Shown here one piece after another: positions 17,570 through 26,647 of a stretch of DNA of 53,226 nucleotides; position 1 is the stretch's first letter, and every line of letters begins with the position of its first letter. Source of the stretch: Chachezhania antarctica (GTDB taxonomy: Bacteria; Pseudomonadota; Alphaproteobacteria; Rhodobacterales; Rhodobacteraceae); the NCBI RefSeq assembly GCF_003646465.1, contig NZ_QZEX01000019.1:1-53226 (forward strand), in the 5' to 3' direction. Below the pieces are notes generated by a model that saw only the letters and a list, made by a program, of their open reading frames with translations, ran no database searches and was not told where the DNA came from. A program made the translations under genes and the position numbers.

Positions 17570-20500
17570 TCGCGCGTGTCATCGAATGGTCCGCCCGCAA
17601 CCTTGTTCTGGTGTTCTTTGCCACGGCCCTGATCATCGCCGCAGGGGTCTGGTCACTGCGCAACTTGCCGATCGACGCTATTCCCGACCTGTCTGACGTG
17701 CAGGTGATCGTGCTGACCGATTATCCGGGCCAGGCTCCGCAGGTCGTCGAGGATCAGGTCACCTATCCGCTGACTTCGGCGATGCTGACGGTGCCGCGAT
17801 CCCGCGTCGTGCGGGGGTTTTCGTTCTTCGGCATTTCCTTTGTCTACATTATCTTCGAGGACGGCGTAGACCCCTATTGGGCACGGTCTCGCGTTCTGGA
17901 ATACCTGAACGCCGCGGCAGCCCGCCTGCCGGACGGCGTGACGCCCACGCTCGGTCCCGATGCGACCGGGGTCGGATGGGTTTACCAATACGCGATCACC
18001 GGAGAAAATCTGTCGCTGGCCGAATTGCGGTCGTTGCAGGATTGGGTCGTCCGCTTTGGTGCAAGCCGTGCCGAGGGCGTGTCCGAAGTGGCCAGCGTCG
18101 GCGGCTTCGTCAAGCAATACTCGGTCACGGTGGATCCGGTGCGGATGCGGGCGCAGGGGTTCACGCTGTCCGACATCGGCAAGGCCATCTCTGAAAGCAA
18201 CATGGACACCGGCGGGCGCACGGTAGAGCTTTCCGAGTTCGAATTCATGGTACGCGGACGGGGCTATCTGTCGGGGACCGAGGATATCGGCAACATCACC
18301 CTGCGCAGTATCGGCGGCGTCCCGATCAGCCTGCGCGACGTGGCGCGGGTCGAAATCGTCCCCAATGAACGCCGCGGCATCGCCGAGTTGAACGGTGAGG
18401 GCGAGGTGGCCAGCGGCATCGTGCTGCAACGGGTGGGCGCCAATGCACTGGACGTGATCGAAAACGCCAAGTCAGAACTGGATGTGGTTGCTCAAAGCCT
18501 GCCGGACGGGGTCGACATCGTGCCGGTCTATGACAGGTCCAACCTGATCCTGTCGGCAATAGAGACGCTGAAAACAACGCTTCTCGAAGAAAGTCTCGTT
18601 GTGGCCGGGGTCACGATCATTTTTCTGTTGCACGTCCGGTCGGCCCTCGTAGCGATCATCATGCTGCCTATCGGATTGCTCATGGCTTTCACCGCGATGA
18701 AATTCCTCGGGATCGGGGCCAATATCATGAGCCTCGGCGGCATTGCCATCGCCATCGGCGCAATGATCGACGCCGCCATCGTGATGATCGAGAACGCGCA
18801 CAAGCAACTGGAACGTGCTGCCCCCGACAAGCCCCGCATCGAGGTGCTGATCGAAGCCGCAAGCGAGGTCGGCCCGGCACTGTTCTTCAGCCTGCTGATC
18901 ATCACCGTATCGTTCCTGCCGATCTTTGCACTGGAAGGACAGGAGGGACGCATGTTCGGCCCGCTGGCCTATACCAAGACGTTTTCGATGGCGGCGGCGG
19001 CGTTCCTGTCGGTGACGCTGGTGCCTGCGCTGATGGTGGTCTTCGTGCGCGGCCGGATCATCCCTGAACACAGGAATCCGGTGAATCGGGCACTCATCGC
19101 CGTTTACCGCCCAATCATCCGCGCCGTGCTGAAGGCCAAAAGTCTCACGATCATAGTGGCTCTCGCCGCACTGGTGGTCACGATCTGGCCCGCGCGGCAG
19201 TTGGGGTCAGAGTTCATGCCCGTCCTGAACGAGGGCACGCTGATGTATATGCCGACCACTTTGCCCGGTCTGTCAGTCACCAAGGCCGCCGAGTTGATGC
19301 AGACGCAAGACCGCATCATCAAGACCTTTCCCGAGGTCCTGACCGTCTTCGGCAAGGCGGGCCGCGCCCTGACCGCGACCGATCCCGCGCCGACCGAGAT
19401 GTTTGAGACGATCATCCAGCTCCGGCCGGAAGACGAATGGCGGCCCGGTGTGACGACCGAAAGCCTGCGGCAGGAAATGGATGCCGCCCTGCAATTTCCC
19501 GGCGTATCGAACGCTTGGACTATGCCGATCCGCGCCCGGATCGACATGCTGTCCACCGGTATCCGCACGCCGGTCGGTATCAAGGTTTATGGCACGAGTC
19601 TGACCGAGATGGAGAAAGTGGCTCGTGAGGTCGAAGCCGTGGTACGCACGGTGCCGGGAACGACCAGCGCCTATGCCGAACGGGTGATCGGCGGCTATTA
19701 CCTCGACATCACCCCAGACCGTACAGCGCTTGGCCGCTACGGTCTGTCGGTGCAGGATGTGCAAGAGGTAATCGGCATGGCGTTGGGGGCCAAGGCCATC
19801 ACGCAGACCGTCGAGGGGCGCGAGCGCTACGACGTCGCAGTGCGCTATCCGGCGACACTGCGGTCTGATCCGGAGACGATTGGGCGCGAGGTTCAGGTTG
19901 CACTACCGGGCGGTGGCACCATTCCGCTGGGGGACGTGGCCACCATTGAACGCACCCGCGGAGCTACGTCGATCCGCACCGAGAACGGACAGCTTGCCGT
20001 ATATATCTTTGTCGATATCGTCGGACGCGATCTGGGCGGCTATGTGGCCGAAGCTCAGGCGGCGGTCGCGGCCTCCGTCACTCTGCCACCCGGCTATTCT
20101 TTGGGCTGGAGCGGTCAGTTCGAATACCTTGAACGCGCGAAACAGCGGCTGGCCACTGTTGTGCCGCTGACGCTGGCGCTGATCTTTCTGCTGCTTTACC
20201 TAAACTTCCGCCGCCTGACGGAAACCTTGATCGTGATGCTGTCGCTGCCTTTCGCTCTGGTCGGTGGCATTTGGCTCATGTGGTTCATGGGCTTCAACAT
20301 GTCGGTTGCGGTGGCCGTCGGGTTTATCGCGCTGGCCGGGGTGGCGGCTGAAACCGGAGTGATCATGTTGATCTATCTCGATCAGGCGTTGAATGAAGCG
20401 CGTGCCCGCGCGGGCGACAGGGACCTGACCCGCGACGAGCTCCACGCCGCGATCATGGTGGGTGCAGTAGACCGCGTGCGCCCCAAGATGATGACAGTTG

Positions 20501-20715
20501 TCGCAATCATGGCCGGCCTAATGCCGATCCTTTGGGCGCATGGCACCGGGTCCGAGATCATGCAGCGCATCGCAGTGCCCATGATCGGGGGAATGGTGTC
20601 GTCAACCTTGCTGACCCTGATCGTCATTCCGGCGGTTTATGCCATCATCAAAGGGTGGAGCCTGAAGCAAGCCGGTACAGTGCCTGATTTGGCCCTCGGG
20701 CGGGCCGCAGAATAA
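17566..20715 (+). CDS. cusA: CusA-like heavy-metal RND efflux pump
   Basis: This 1049-residue inner-membrane transporter has the full RND length: TM1, a large periplasmic domain, a six-helix block, a second periplasmic domain and a second helix block. The start region (NLPIDAIPDLSDVQVIVLTDYPGQAP) and the ENPEVMS-type helix (GAMIDAAIVMIENAHKQLER) are characteristic of the heavy-metal (HME) group, with the proton-relay acidic residues in TM4. It takes up Cu(I)/Ag(I) from periplasm or cytoplasm and exports it through CusB and an outer-membrane channel. No channel follows directly. The TolC-like gene at 26648-28111 is the likely partner. Confidence 0.93.
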   Translation: MIARVIEWSARNLVLVFFATALIIAAGVWSLRNLPIDAIPDLSDVQVIVLTDYPGQAPQVVEDQVTYPLTSAMLTVPRSRVVRGFSFFGISFVYIIFEDGVDPYWARSRVLEYLNAAAARLPDGVTPTLGPDATGVGWVYQYAITGENLSLAELRSLQDWVVRFGASRAEGVSEVASVGGFVKQYSVTVDPVRMRAQGFTLSDIGKAISESNMDTGGRTVELSEFEFMVRGRGYLSGTEDIGNITLRSIGGVPISLRDVARVEIVPNERRGIAELNGEGEVASGIVLQRVGANALDVIENAKSELDVVAQSLPDGVDIVPVYDRSNLILSAIETLKTTLLEESLVVAGVTIIFLLHVRSALVAIIMLPIGLLMAFTAMKFLGIGANIMSLGGIAIAIGAMIDAAIVMIENAHKQLERAAPDKPRIEVLIEAASEVGPALFFSLLIITVSFLPIFALEGQEGRMFGPLAYTKTFSMAAAAFLSVTLVPALMVVFVRGRIIPEHRNPVNRALIAVYRPIIRAVLKAKSLTIIVALAALVVTIWPARQLGSEFMPVLNEGTLMYMPTTLPGLSVTKAAELMQTQDRIIKTFPEVLTVFGKAGRALTATDPAPTEMFETIIQLRPEDEWRPGVTTESLRQEMDAALQFPGVSNAWTMPIRARIDMLSTGIRTPVGIKVYGTSLTEMEKVAREVEAVVRTVPGTTSAYAERVIGGYYLDITPDRTALGRYGLSVQDVQEVIGMALGAKAITQTVEGRERYDVAVRYPATLRSDPETIGREVQVALPGGGTIPLGDVATIERTRGATSIRTENGQLAVYIFVDIVGRDLGGYVAEAQAAVAASVTLPPGYSLGWSGQFEYLERAKQRLATVVPLTLALIFLLLYLNFRRLTETLIVMLSLPFALVGGIWLMWFMGFNMSVAVAVGFIALAGVAAETGVIMLIYLDQALNEARARAGDRDLTRDELHAAIMVGAVDRVRPKMMTVVAIMAGLMPILWAHGTGSEIMQRIAVPMIGGMVSSTLLTLIVIPAVYAIIKGWSLKQAGTVPDLALGRAAE

Positions 20716-20765
20716 GGGCAACGGCGTCAAGCAAGCAATAGGATATTGAGATGTATGCTCGAAAC

Positions 20766-22007
20766 CTATGGAGTCACCGCGACTTCGACCATGCGGATTG
20801 TAGTGTCCCCGTCCCCGCCGCCGGTCGGCTGCGTCCAGGCCACAAACGTACCGGCGTCTCCGCGCGCCATTCGGGGAAAACCGATCGATCCGCCGCCCCG
20901 ATTGATATGGAGCGCCTGAGGCGCTGCGCATCCGGTACTTCGCGATATGTGGCACATGACGATCGCTTCACTGCCTCCCACATATTCAATCCAGAGCGCC
21001 AATGCGCTTCCATCCGGCATTTGCAGAACATCCACCCGTCCCGCGGCTGTGCCGAGGTCAATGCGGAGCGGTTCGTCAAACTGCGCGCCGCCATCGTCCG
21101 AAAACGCGATATAAACCTCCGGTTTATTCTCAGCTGCAGTGAACCAGATGACGGACACCTTGTCGTCCATCGTATCAACAGCTGGGCCATTTACGGGGCA
21201 GCCGGCAATTTCCCATCCGTCGTCGTGAACAGTGAGGGGTTGCGTCCAGTCCCCTCCGGTAGATCGAACAATCGAAATGTCGCGGATTTCATCGGCGGTT
21301 CGATCACGATAGACCACCACGATATCGCCCGAAGCGGTCCGCGCTGCGGACGTCTGACAACAAGTACAAGCGCGCGCGTCCAACAGGCTTTCTGGCTTCA
21401 TCGTTCCGTCAGAGTTGATCTGTCGTGCGCGCAGCTGCATCGCATTCTCGAAGTTTTCGCCTTCTGTTTGACTGTCATACTCCCGGCCATCCAGCCACAG
21501 CGCCGTCAACCCACCAAACTGATCGGGAACCAACGAAACAAAACCGTGCTCGCGTTGTGATCTGTCATCATGGGGAACAAGCGGTTCCGTCCAGCTTCTG
21601 CCTTCATCTTTAGAAAAAGCGATATTGACGTCATATTGGTAATCACCCTCCCCATTCAGTTTAAGCCATTGTGCCGCCAGGCCGCCATCAGCCAGCACCG
21701 CTACCGATGGAAAATCGGCCCAGTTGATGTAAATCTTTGACGATTTATGAATTGTGCGAGCGTCCGACCACTCACTGCCATCGAGGATGGCCATGCGAAC
21801 TTCAGATTCGGCTCCTTTTTCTTCTGTCCAGCTCAATATGATCCGGCCATCCGGCAAGGTTGCAAGTGATGGTTCACGGGCGCCGATGCCGACCGGTGCT
21901 GCGCGGTCGGTCAATCTAAAGAGGCCGGTTTCCTCGGCATGAGTTGCGGTGGAAGATCCGAAAAATGCAGCAAGGATCAGAATCGATGCAGCGAGACACT
22001 TACTCAT
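20766..22007 (-). CDS. Secreted BNR-repeat (sialidase-like) beta-propeller protein with Cys cluster
   Basis: This 413-residue protein has a signal peptide (MSKCLAASILILAAFF...THAEE) and BNR/Asp-box repeats (AFSKDEGRSWTEPL, AFSDDGGAQFDEPL), giving a sialidase-like six-bladed propeller. The RIP and catalytic Tyr/Glu layout of true sialidases is not evident. Instead there is an ACTCCQTSAAR segment with C-x-C-C and two further cysteines (AGCPVNG, MCHISRSTGCAAP). These could bind metal or form disulfides. It is the last gene of the minus-strand copper run, behind cytochrome c. Function is unknown; an extracytoplasmic metal or redox role is inferred from context. Confidence 0.7.
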   Translation of the reverse strand: MSKCLAASILILAAFFGSSTATHAEETGLFRLTDRAAPVGIGAREPSLATLPDGRIILSWTEEKGAESEVRMAILDGSEWSDARTIHKSSKIYINWADFPSVAVLADGGLAAQWLKLNGEGDYQYDVNIAFSKDEGRSWTEPLVPHDDRSQREHGFVSLVPDQFGGLTALWLDGREYDSQTEGENFENAMQLRARQINSDGTMKPESLLDARACTCCQTSAARTASGDIVVVYRDRTADEIRDISIVRSTGGDWTQPLTVHDDGWEIAGCPVNGPAVDTMDDKVSVIWFTAAENKPEVYIAFSDDGGAQFDEPLRIDLGTAAGRVDVLQMPDGSALALWIEYVGGSEAIVMCHISRSTGCAAPQALHINRGGGSIGFPRMARGDAGTFVAWTQPTGGGDGDTTIRMVEVAVTP

Positions 22008-22102
22008 CTAGAGAATTTTCCCCAACAGTTGTCGCCATGTCGCAGCGAACAGAATGGTAGTTACCCGCGAACCAATTCCACCCTTTTGACCGTCGAAACG
22101 GC

Positions 22103-22541
22103 TCAATATATCCCGTTGGCACGCTGCAATGCACGAATGTAAGACACGATATCGAGAATATCTGATCGCGTCACGCCTTCAACCGCTGGCATGTTACCAA
22201 ATTTCCAATGATGCGCCCGAACTCCATTTTGAGCCGCGAGGACAAACGCCATGTCGCCGTGATGGCTCGGCTCATAGATCTTGTGTACGAGCGGTGGAGC
22301 GACGCCATCCTGACCCTGTCCATTCAGGCCGTGGCAGGCGGCACAGACCGCATCATAAGCACTTGCGCCAATTTGCTCCTGCTCGGTCAAGCTGCTTGGC
22401 AGCTTGACAGTTGCAAGCGCACCTGCAGGGAGCACCCTGCCCTCCTCCGTCCGGGTGCCCGTTTGGGAGTCTGTTTGCTGCTTGAAATACCATCCCGCCG
22501 CAGCAATGGCGACCAGAGCAAAAAATATCGCGGCCCATCAC
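22103..22541 (-). CDS. Membrane-anchored c-type cytochrome with apparent frameshift
   Basis: The intact frame 22103-22435 encodes a class I cytochrome c domain with CAACH heme motif (YDAVCAACHGLNGQGQDG) and a distal Met (FGNMPAVEG). The missing N-terminus is found upstream in another frame. A start at 22541 (GTG) or 22538 (ATG, MGRDIF), with AAGGAG upstream, reads into a run of six A (T on the coding strand) at 22520-22525. Removing one base joins MGRDIF to ALVAIAAAGWYFKQQ, a perfect membrane anchor, in frame with the cytochrome. The indel may be a real mutation, slippage or a sequencing error. It sits 16 bases from the ABC gene. Confidence 0.7.
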
Positions 22542-22557
22542 ATTCTATCAGACTCCT

Positions 22558-23862
22558 TCATGATGTTGCGATCGCCCCCTGTCTCTTCACAGACAAAGCC
22601 GGGTAACTCAGTGTAGCTTCCTCGAATTGGCTGACCTCTTCCAGCTTGGGGTTGTCTGCCTGAGCTTTCCCCGATCGCTGAATCGATCCAGTGAAAAAGG
22701 TCGTGATTTCCTGGTACCGGATCCGCGTGTCTTCCAGCGTCTGATAGTAACTGAAGAGCTCTTTCAGCGGTGCCGAGAAGTCCTTGTGTGCTGCCAGGAC
22801 GGCCACCAACGCGCCGAGTGTAATGCGACCTTCGATGACAAAATATCCACCCAAAGAGTAGAACAGGAATGGCGTCAGCGCGGTCAGAAAATTGTTGAGG
22901 GCCTTGATGAAGAACTTCAGGCGGAAAATCTTCCTGCGCACGTGCTCAAGTTCTCTGAAGCTTGCACTCGCTGGGAGCAGCCCGGCCGGATAGACCTGAC
23001 GTTCGCGCAATTGATCGCTGAGCTGCCTGCCAAGCTGTCGGACTTCCTTGATCCTGGTGCGCGAAAGCGCGTTGACCCGGCGCTGCAGCTTGGGCAGCAA
23101 CACGAGCTGAATTGGCAGTACCGTCAGTGCGGCGGCACCCAAGACAGGGTCTTGAACGAACATGAAAAACAAGATCGTCAAAAGCGTACCGCCCTGCAGG
23201 ATTGGCAGCGTAAGGACATCTGCCGCGAAGCCTCCGATGGGCTCGACTTCCTGTGCGAGAATAGGAACGATTTCACTCTGGTTTCCGAAGTCTGGATCGC
23301 TGCGCCATTGCCGATAGACCAGTAGGCGAAAGCGCCGCAGAAAACGCTCAGCGACATACCCTTTGAAGACGTTAAGGCCATATTTGTTGAGCCCATTCAG
23401 GATGATAGCCAAAAGGTAGAGACCGCAAAGAAGCATGAGGAAAGCGACCTGATCGAACTCTTGTCCCAGTATGACAATGGGGAAATGGCCTGAATCCAGA
23501 GCGTTGTTTACGATCTGTTTTGGCAGTTCCAGGGTCAGATAGAGAATAGGCATCGCGATGAGGCTAACCACGATCATCAACGCCTGCTGCCTTCTTGAAT
23601 AGCGCAAGACGGTGCTGAAAAGACTTCCTTCGAGCCCTCGTATGGGCTCTGGGTGGATCGCAGGCGTGCTGCGGTACTTCCAAAGCTTCAGAATGCCGCG
23701 AATAGCAAGATATGAGCCAACGGTGATCAGCAGCGCAGGCGCCAAGACCAGTATGAGATGAATGAACGGGTGCACCCAGTCTGGCGTGACATCGTTGTAG
23801 TCGTACCCAAAGGCGGCAGCTACGTCGTGTACAAGCAGGTGATACCTGTCCGAGAGTGACAT
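22558..23862 (-). CDS. ABC transporter membrane domain lacking the ATPase domain
   Basis: This 434-residue protein has an N-terminal membrane region followed by a six-helix ABC exporter-type transmembrane domain (FLRRFRLLVYRQWR, EVPI.., LSRTRIKEVRQLGRQLSDQ coupling helices). The frame reaches the first strand of the expected nucleotide-binding domain (FEEATLSYPALSV) and stops 16 residues later. No Walker A, signature or Walker B motif follows. The cytochrome c gene begins 16 bases downstream, so the ATPase half was lost by deletion or is supplied elsewhere. It is preceded by the cupredoxin gene with nine bases between. Substrate unknown. Confidence 0.72.
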   Translation of the reverse strand: MSLSDRYHLLVHDVAAAFGYDYNDVTPDWVHPFIHLILVLAPALLITVGSYLAIRGILKLWKYRSTPAIHPEPIRGLEGSLFSTVLRYSRRQQALMIVVSLIAMPILYLTLELPKQIVNNALDSGHFPIVILGQEFDQVAFLMLLCGLYLLAIILNGLNKYGLNVFKGYVAERFLRRFRLLVYRQWRSDPDFGNQSEIVPILAQEVEPIGGFAADVLTLPILQGGTLLTILFFMFVQDPVLGAAALTVLPIQLVLLPKLQRRVNALSRTRIKEVRQLGRQLSDQLRERQVYPAGLLPASASFRELEHVRRKIFRLKFFIKALNNFLTALTPFLFYSLGGYFVIEGRITLGALVAVLAAHKDFSAPLKELFSYYQTLEDTRIRYQEITTFFTGSIQRSGKAQADNPKLEEVSQFEEATLSYPALSVKRQGAIATS

Positions 23863-23871
23863 TGAAAATGT

Positions 23872-24405
23872 CTAACCCTTGGATTTCGGTGCGAGGTGAT
23901 CGTGGACGATGATGACGCCCCACATGCCCGCTTCCCGGTGGCCGGGGATCAAGCATACGAACTCCAGGTTAGTCATATCGGAGAACTCCCAGATCAACTC
24001 GGCATTTTGTCCACTAGGGATCGAAACCGAGTTGGCGCTGTCATGCTGCATATCGGGATGTTCGCGCATCCATTGCTGATGTTTTGCGACCTCGTCAAAG
24101 GAACCGAGGAAAAACTCGTGATCCAGTCCGCCCAGATTGCTGATCAAAAAGCGGACAACTGAACCGCTCTCGATGTGGAGTGCGTCCGGCTCGAAAAGCA
24201 TGTAGCCGCTTTCCGTCTCCCGTATGGATATTTCAATCGTCCTGTCGATCGAGGAACCATCACCGGGTTTCCCGATCGGATCATGGCCAGGCACTTCGAA
24301 GGCTCGCGCGTGAGGCTGCTGGCCCTTGCCACTGGAAGCGCCCACTGAAAAAGCCGGAAGGACAAGCGCAAGGGCGATGGTGCAGGTTCTCAGGAAATTC
24401 TTCAT
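23872..24405 (-). CDS. Periplasmic cupredoxin (plastocyanin-like)
   Basis: This 177-residue protein has a signal peptide ending SVGAS and one cupredoxin domain. Type 1 copper ligands are visible as H96 (GGLDHEFF), C151, H156 and M161 (EFVCLIPGHREAGMWG). A strong GGAGG site precedes the start. It resembles the cupredoxin half of the neighbouring protein at 24515 in order and motif, so the two are probably ancient duplicates. It could serve as an electron carrier to the downstream cytochrome c or as a copper store. Confidence 0.87.
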   Translation of the reverse strand: MKNFLRTCTIALALVLPAFSVGASSGKGQQPHARAFEVPGHDPIGKPGDGSSIDRTIEISIRETESGYMLFEPDALHIESGSVVRFLISNLGGLDHEFFLGSFDEVAKHQQWMREHPDMQHDSANSVSIPSGQNAELIWEFSDMTNLEFVCLIPGHREAGMWGVIIVHDHLAPKSKG

Positions 24406-24514
24406 GCTCGGCTACCTCCGTAGCGCTTGATTTTATGGGATCTTCTTGCTTGCTTGGGCTAAGCGATCAAGGCGATGGGGCCGGAGTGTTTACCCCCGGC
24501 CCCATTGTTAGTAG

Positions 24515-25231
24515 TTACTTCATCTGCGTGACGGTCAGTTTACCCTTGACCCGGTCGGCAACGAACTCGATGTCCTGACCTTCCGCCATCTTGGCCACCA
24601 TCGCCTCGTCGGCGCGGAACACCATGGTCATTGCCGGCATATCCAGGTTGACGAGAGGGCCGTGGATAATTGTGACCTTGCCGGCCTTTGCGTCGATTTT
24701 CTTGATGGTGCCGCTTGTGTATTCCACGTCAGCCTGAGCCATCTGGTCACCGACTGCGACCTCACGGTGCATTCCCGATTCGTAGTGGCCCGGGATCAGG
24801 CACGCTGCTTCGAATGTGCCAGAATTTGCGAAAGTCCAGACAACCTCGCCCGAGGCGCCCGCATCGAGACGGATACGGTTCGGATCGTCATGTTCCATGT
24901 CCATCTTGGCCATTTCGATCTTGTGCTCGGCATTACGCTCTACCGTGTCGAGGACGAATTCATGCTCCAGCTCACCCTTGTTGGTGATGTTGAAGCGGAT
25001 GGTTTCGCCCTCCTTGATATCCATCGGCTCACTCTCGATCAGCATCTGGCCCTCATCGTTTTCGAGCAAAGTGACGTCGATTGTACGATCCACCTTGGCG
25101 GCGTCACCCGGCATGCCGACCATCATTGCGGCCGGCTTGTTCTCCCCATGCCCACCGTCGTGTGTACCTGCAGCAAAGGCCGGTGCTGATAACGCGATCG
25201 CAAAGCTTGTCGTCAAAAGAAGATTTCTCAT
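24515..25231 (-). CDS. Cupredoxin-CusF fusion, periplasmic copper protein
   Basis: I use the ATG at 25231 (MRNLLL), with AGGACA upstream, because it starts a signal peptide ending APAFA. The 238-residue product has a cupredoxin domain (about residues 48-160; ligands H90, C144, H149, M154 in CLIPGHYESGMH). A CusF-like domain follows (about 168-238) with IIHGPL (H190) and MPAMTMVF (M201, M203). CusF binds Cu(I)/Ag(I) and passes it to CusBA. A single polypeptide joining a redox copper domain to a Cu(I) chaperone suggests coupled oxidation and hand-over. It lies between the multicopper oxidase and the second cupredoxin. Confidence 0.88.
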   Translation of the reverse strand: MRNLLLTTSFAIALSAPAFAAGTHDGGHGENKPAAMMVGMPGDAAKVDRTIDVTLLENDEGQMLIESEPMDIKEGETIRFNITNKGELEHEFVLDTVERNAEHKIEMAKMDMEHDDPNRIRLDAGASGEVVWTFANSGTFEAACLIPGHYESGMHREVAVGDQMAQADVEYTSGTIKKIDAKAGKVTIIHGPLVNLDMPAMTMVFRADEAMVAKMAEGQDIEFVADRVKGKLTVTQMK

Positions 25232-25277
25232 TTTATTGTCCTGTAGGTTGGTTTGGTTGGAGTTGACGAAGGGCCGC

Positions 25278-26636
25278 TCAGCCCTTCGAGGTTGGTTTCG
25301 GTGTGAGAATGGTCTTGGGGCTGTTGTTGGAGGCAAATTCGGGTAATTCGCCGGTCCATTCGTAGGCCATCTCGCCCGGAGGATTTTCGTACCAGCCGGG
25401 ATCGGAGTAATCGTCCGCGTCGATGCCGTCTCGCACCTTCACGACCGAAAACATGCCGCCCATCTCGATGGGTCCGTACGGGCCCCAACCCGTCATCATC
25501 GGGATGGTATTGTCAGGCAGCGGCATTTCCATTTTTGCCATGTCCCCCATGCCGGACATGCCCATCGGCATGTATTCCGGCTGGAATTGACGTATCTTCT
25601 GGGTCAGCGGCTTCTTGTTCACCCCGATGAACGTCGGCACGTCATGGCCCATAGCGTTCATCGTATGGTGAGATTTGTGGCAATGGATCGCCCAATCTCC
25701 CAGATGATCGGCGACGAATTCGTAGGCGCGCATCGCACCTACGGGAATGTCGATGCTGACCTCCGGCCACTGCGCTTCAGGCGGCACCCAGCCGCCATCC
25801 GTGCAGGTGACCTTGAAGTCATAGCCGTGCATATGGATCGGGTGGTTCGTCATCGTAAGGTTCCCAACCCGTACTCGCACCCGGTCGCCCTTGTTCACGA
25901 CCAGCGGATCGATGTCGGGGAAGATCCGGCTGTTCCAGGTCCAAAGGTTGAAATCCGTCATCGTCATGATGCGGGGTACATAGGTACCCGGATCGATGTC
26001 GAAGGCATTCAGCATGATCAGGAAATCACGATCTACCGGCATGAATGTGGGATCCTTGGGGTGGACCACGAACATGCCCATCATCCCCATCGCCATCTGG
26101 GTCATTTCATCGCCGTGGGGGTGGTACATGAACGTTCCGGACTTCACCAAGTCGAATTCGTAGACGAAGGTTTTGCCCGGCGGGATGCTGGGATGGCTCA
26201 ACCCGGAGACCCCATCCATGCCCGACGGAAGAATCAGCCCGTGCCAGTGTACCGTTGTGCCTTCCGGTAGCTTATTGGTGACGTAGATGCGCACCCGGTC
26301 GCCTTCGACAGCTTCGATCGTCGGGCCGGTGGATTGGCCGTTGTAGCCCCACAAATGCGCGATCATGCCGTCGGCAAGCTCGCGTTCTACCGGTTCGGCC
26401 ACGAGGTGAAATTCCTTCACGCCGTTGTTCATCCGGTGTGGCAGGGTCCATCCGTTCAATGTGACCACAGGTGTGTAGTCCGGCCCGGAATTGGGACGCG
26501 CCGTGATCGCCGTTGCCGCACTGTCCATTTGCGCGGCTTCGGGCAATCCCATGTTCAAGGTTTGACCCCAGGCTTTCGAAGAGACCAGCGTTGCACCTGC
26601 CGCACCGGCTCCGAGTAATTGACGTCTGTTCAACAT
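25278..26636 (-). CDS. Multicopper oxidase (CopA/CueO-like), Tat-exported
   Basis: This 452-residue protein has a twin-arginine leader (LNRRQLLGAGAAGATL). All four multicopper oxidase copper motifs are present: TVHWHGL, MYHPHGDE, HPIHMHGYDF and HCHKSHHTMNAMG. Between the third and last cupredoxin blocks and near the C-terminus it is Met-rich (MPMGMSGMGDMAKMEMPLP), typical of periplasmic cuprous oxidases. It should oxidise Cu(I) to less toxic Cu(II). A good AAAGGAA site precedes the ATG. It follows the TolC-type gene by 11 bases and precedes the cupredoxin-CusF gene, so these form one operon. Confidence 0.93.
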   Translation of the reverse strand: MLNRRQLLGAGAAGATLVSSKAWGQTLNMGLPEAAQMDSAATAITARPNSGPDYTPVVTLNGWTLPHRMNNGVKEFHLVAEPVERELADGMIAHLWGYNGQSTGPTIEAVEGDRVRIYVTNKLPEGTTVHWHGLILPSGMDGVSGLSHPSIPPGKTFVYEFDLVKSGTFMYHPHGDEMTQMAMGMMGMFVVHPKDPTFMPVDRDFLIMLNAFDIDPGTYVPRIMTMTDFNLWTWNSRIFPDIDPLVVNKGDRVRVRVGNLTMTNHPIHMHGYDFKVTCTDGGWVPPEAQWPEVSIDIPVGAMRAYEFVADHLGDWAIHCHKSHHTMNAMGHDVPTFIGVNKKPLTQKIRQFQPEYMPMGMSGMGDMAKMEMPLPDNTIPMMTGWGPYGPIEMGGMFSVVKVRDGIDADDYSDPGWYENPPGEMAYEWTGELPEFASNNSPKTILTPKPTSKG

Positions 26637-26647
26637 GTCAGTTCCTT

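Noticed and set aside
22353-22541. Separate small ORF (MMGRDIFCSGRHCC...) as its own gene
   Set aside because: After the first six residues it is out of frame with the cytochrome anchor; it is explained by the frameshift.
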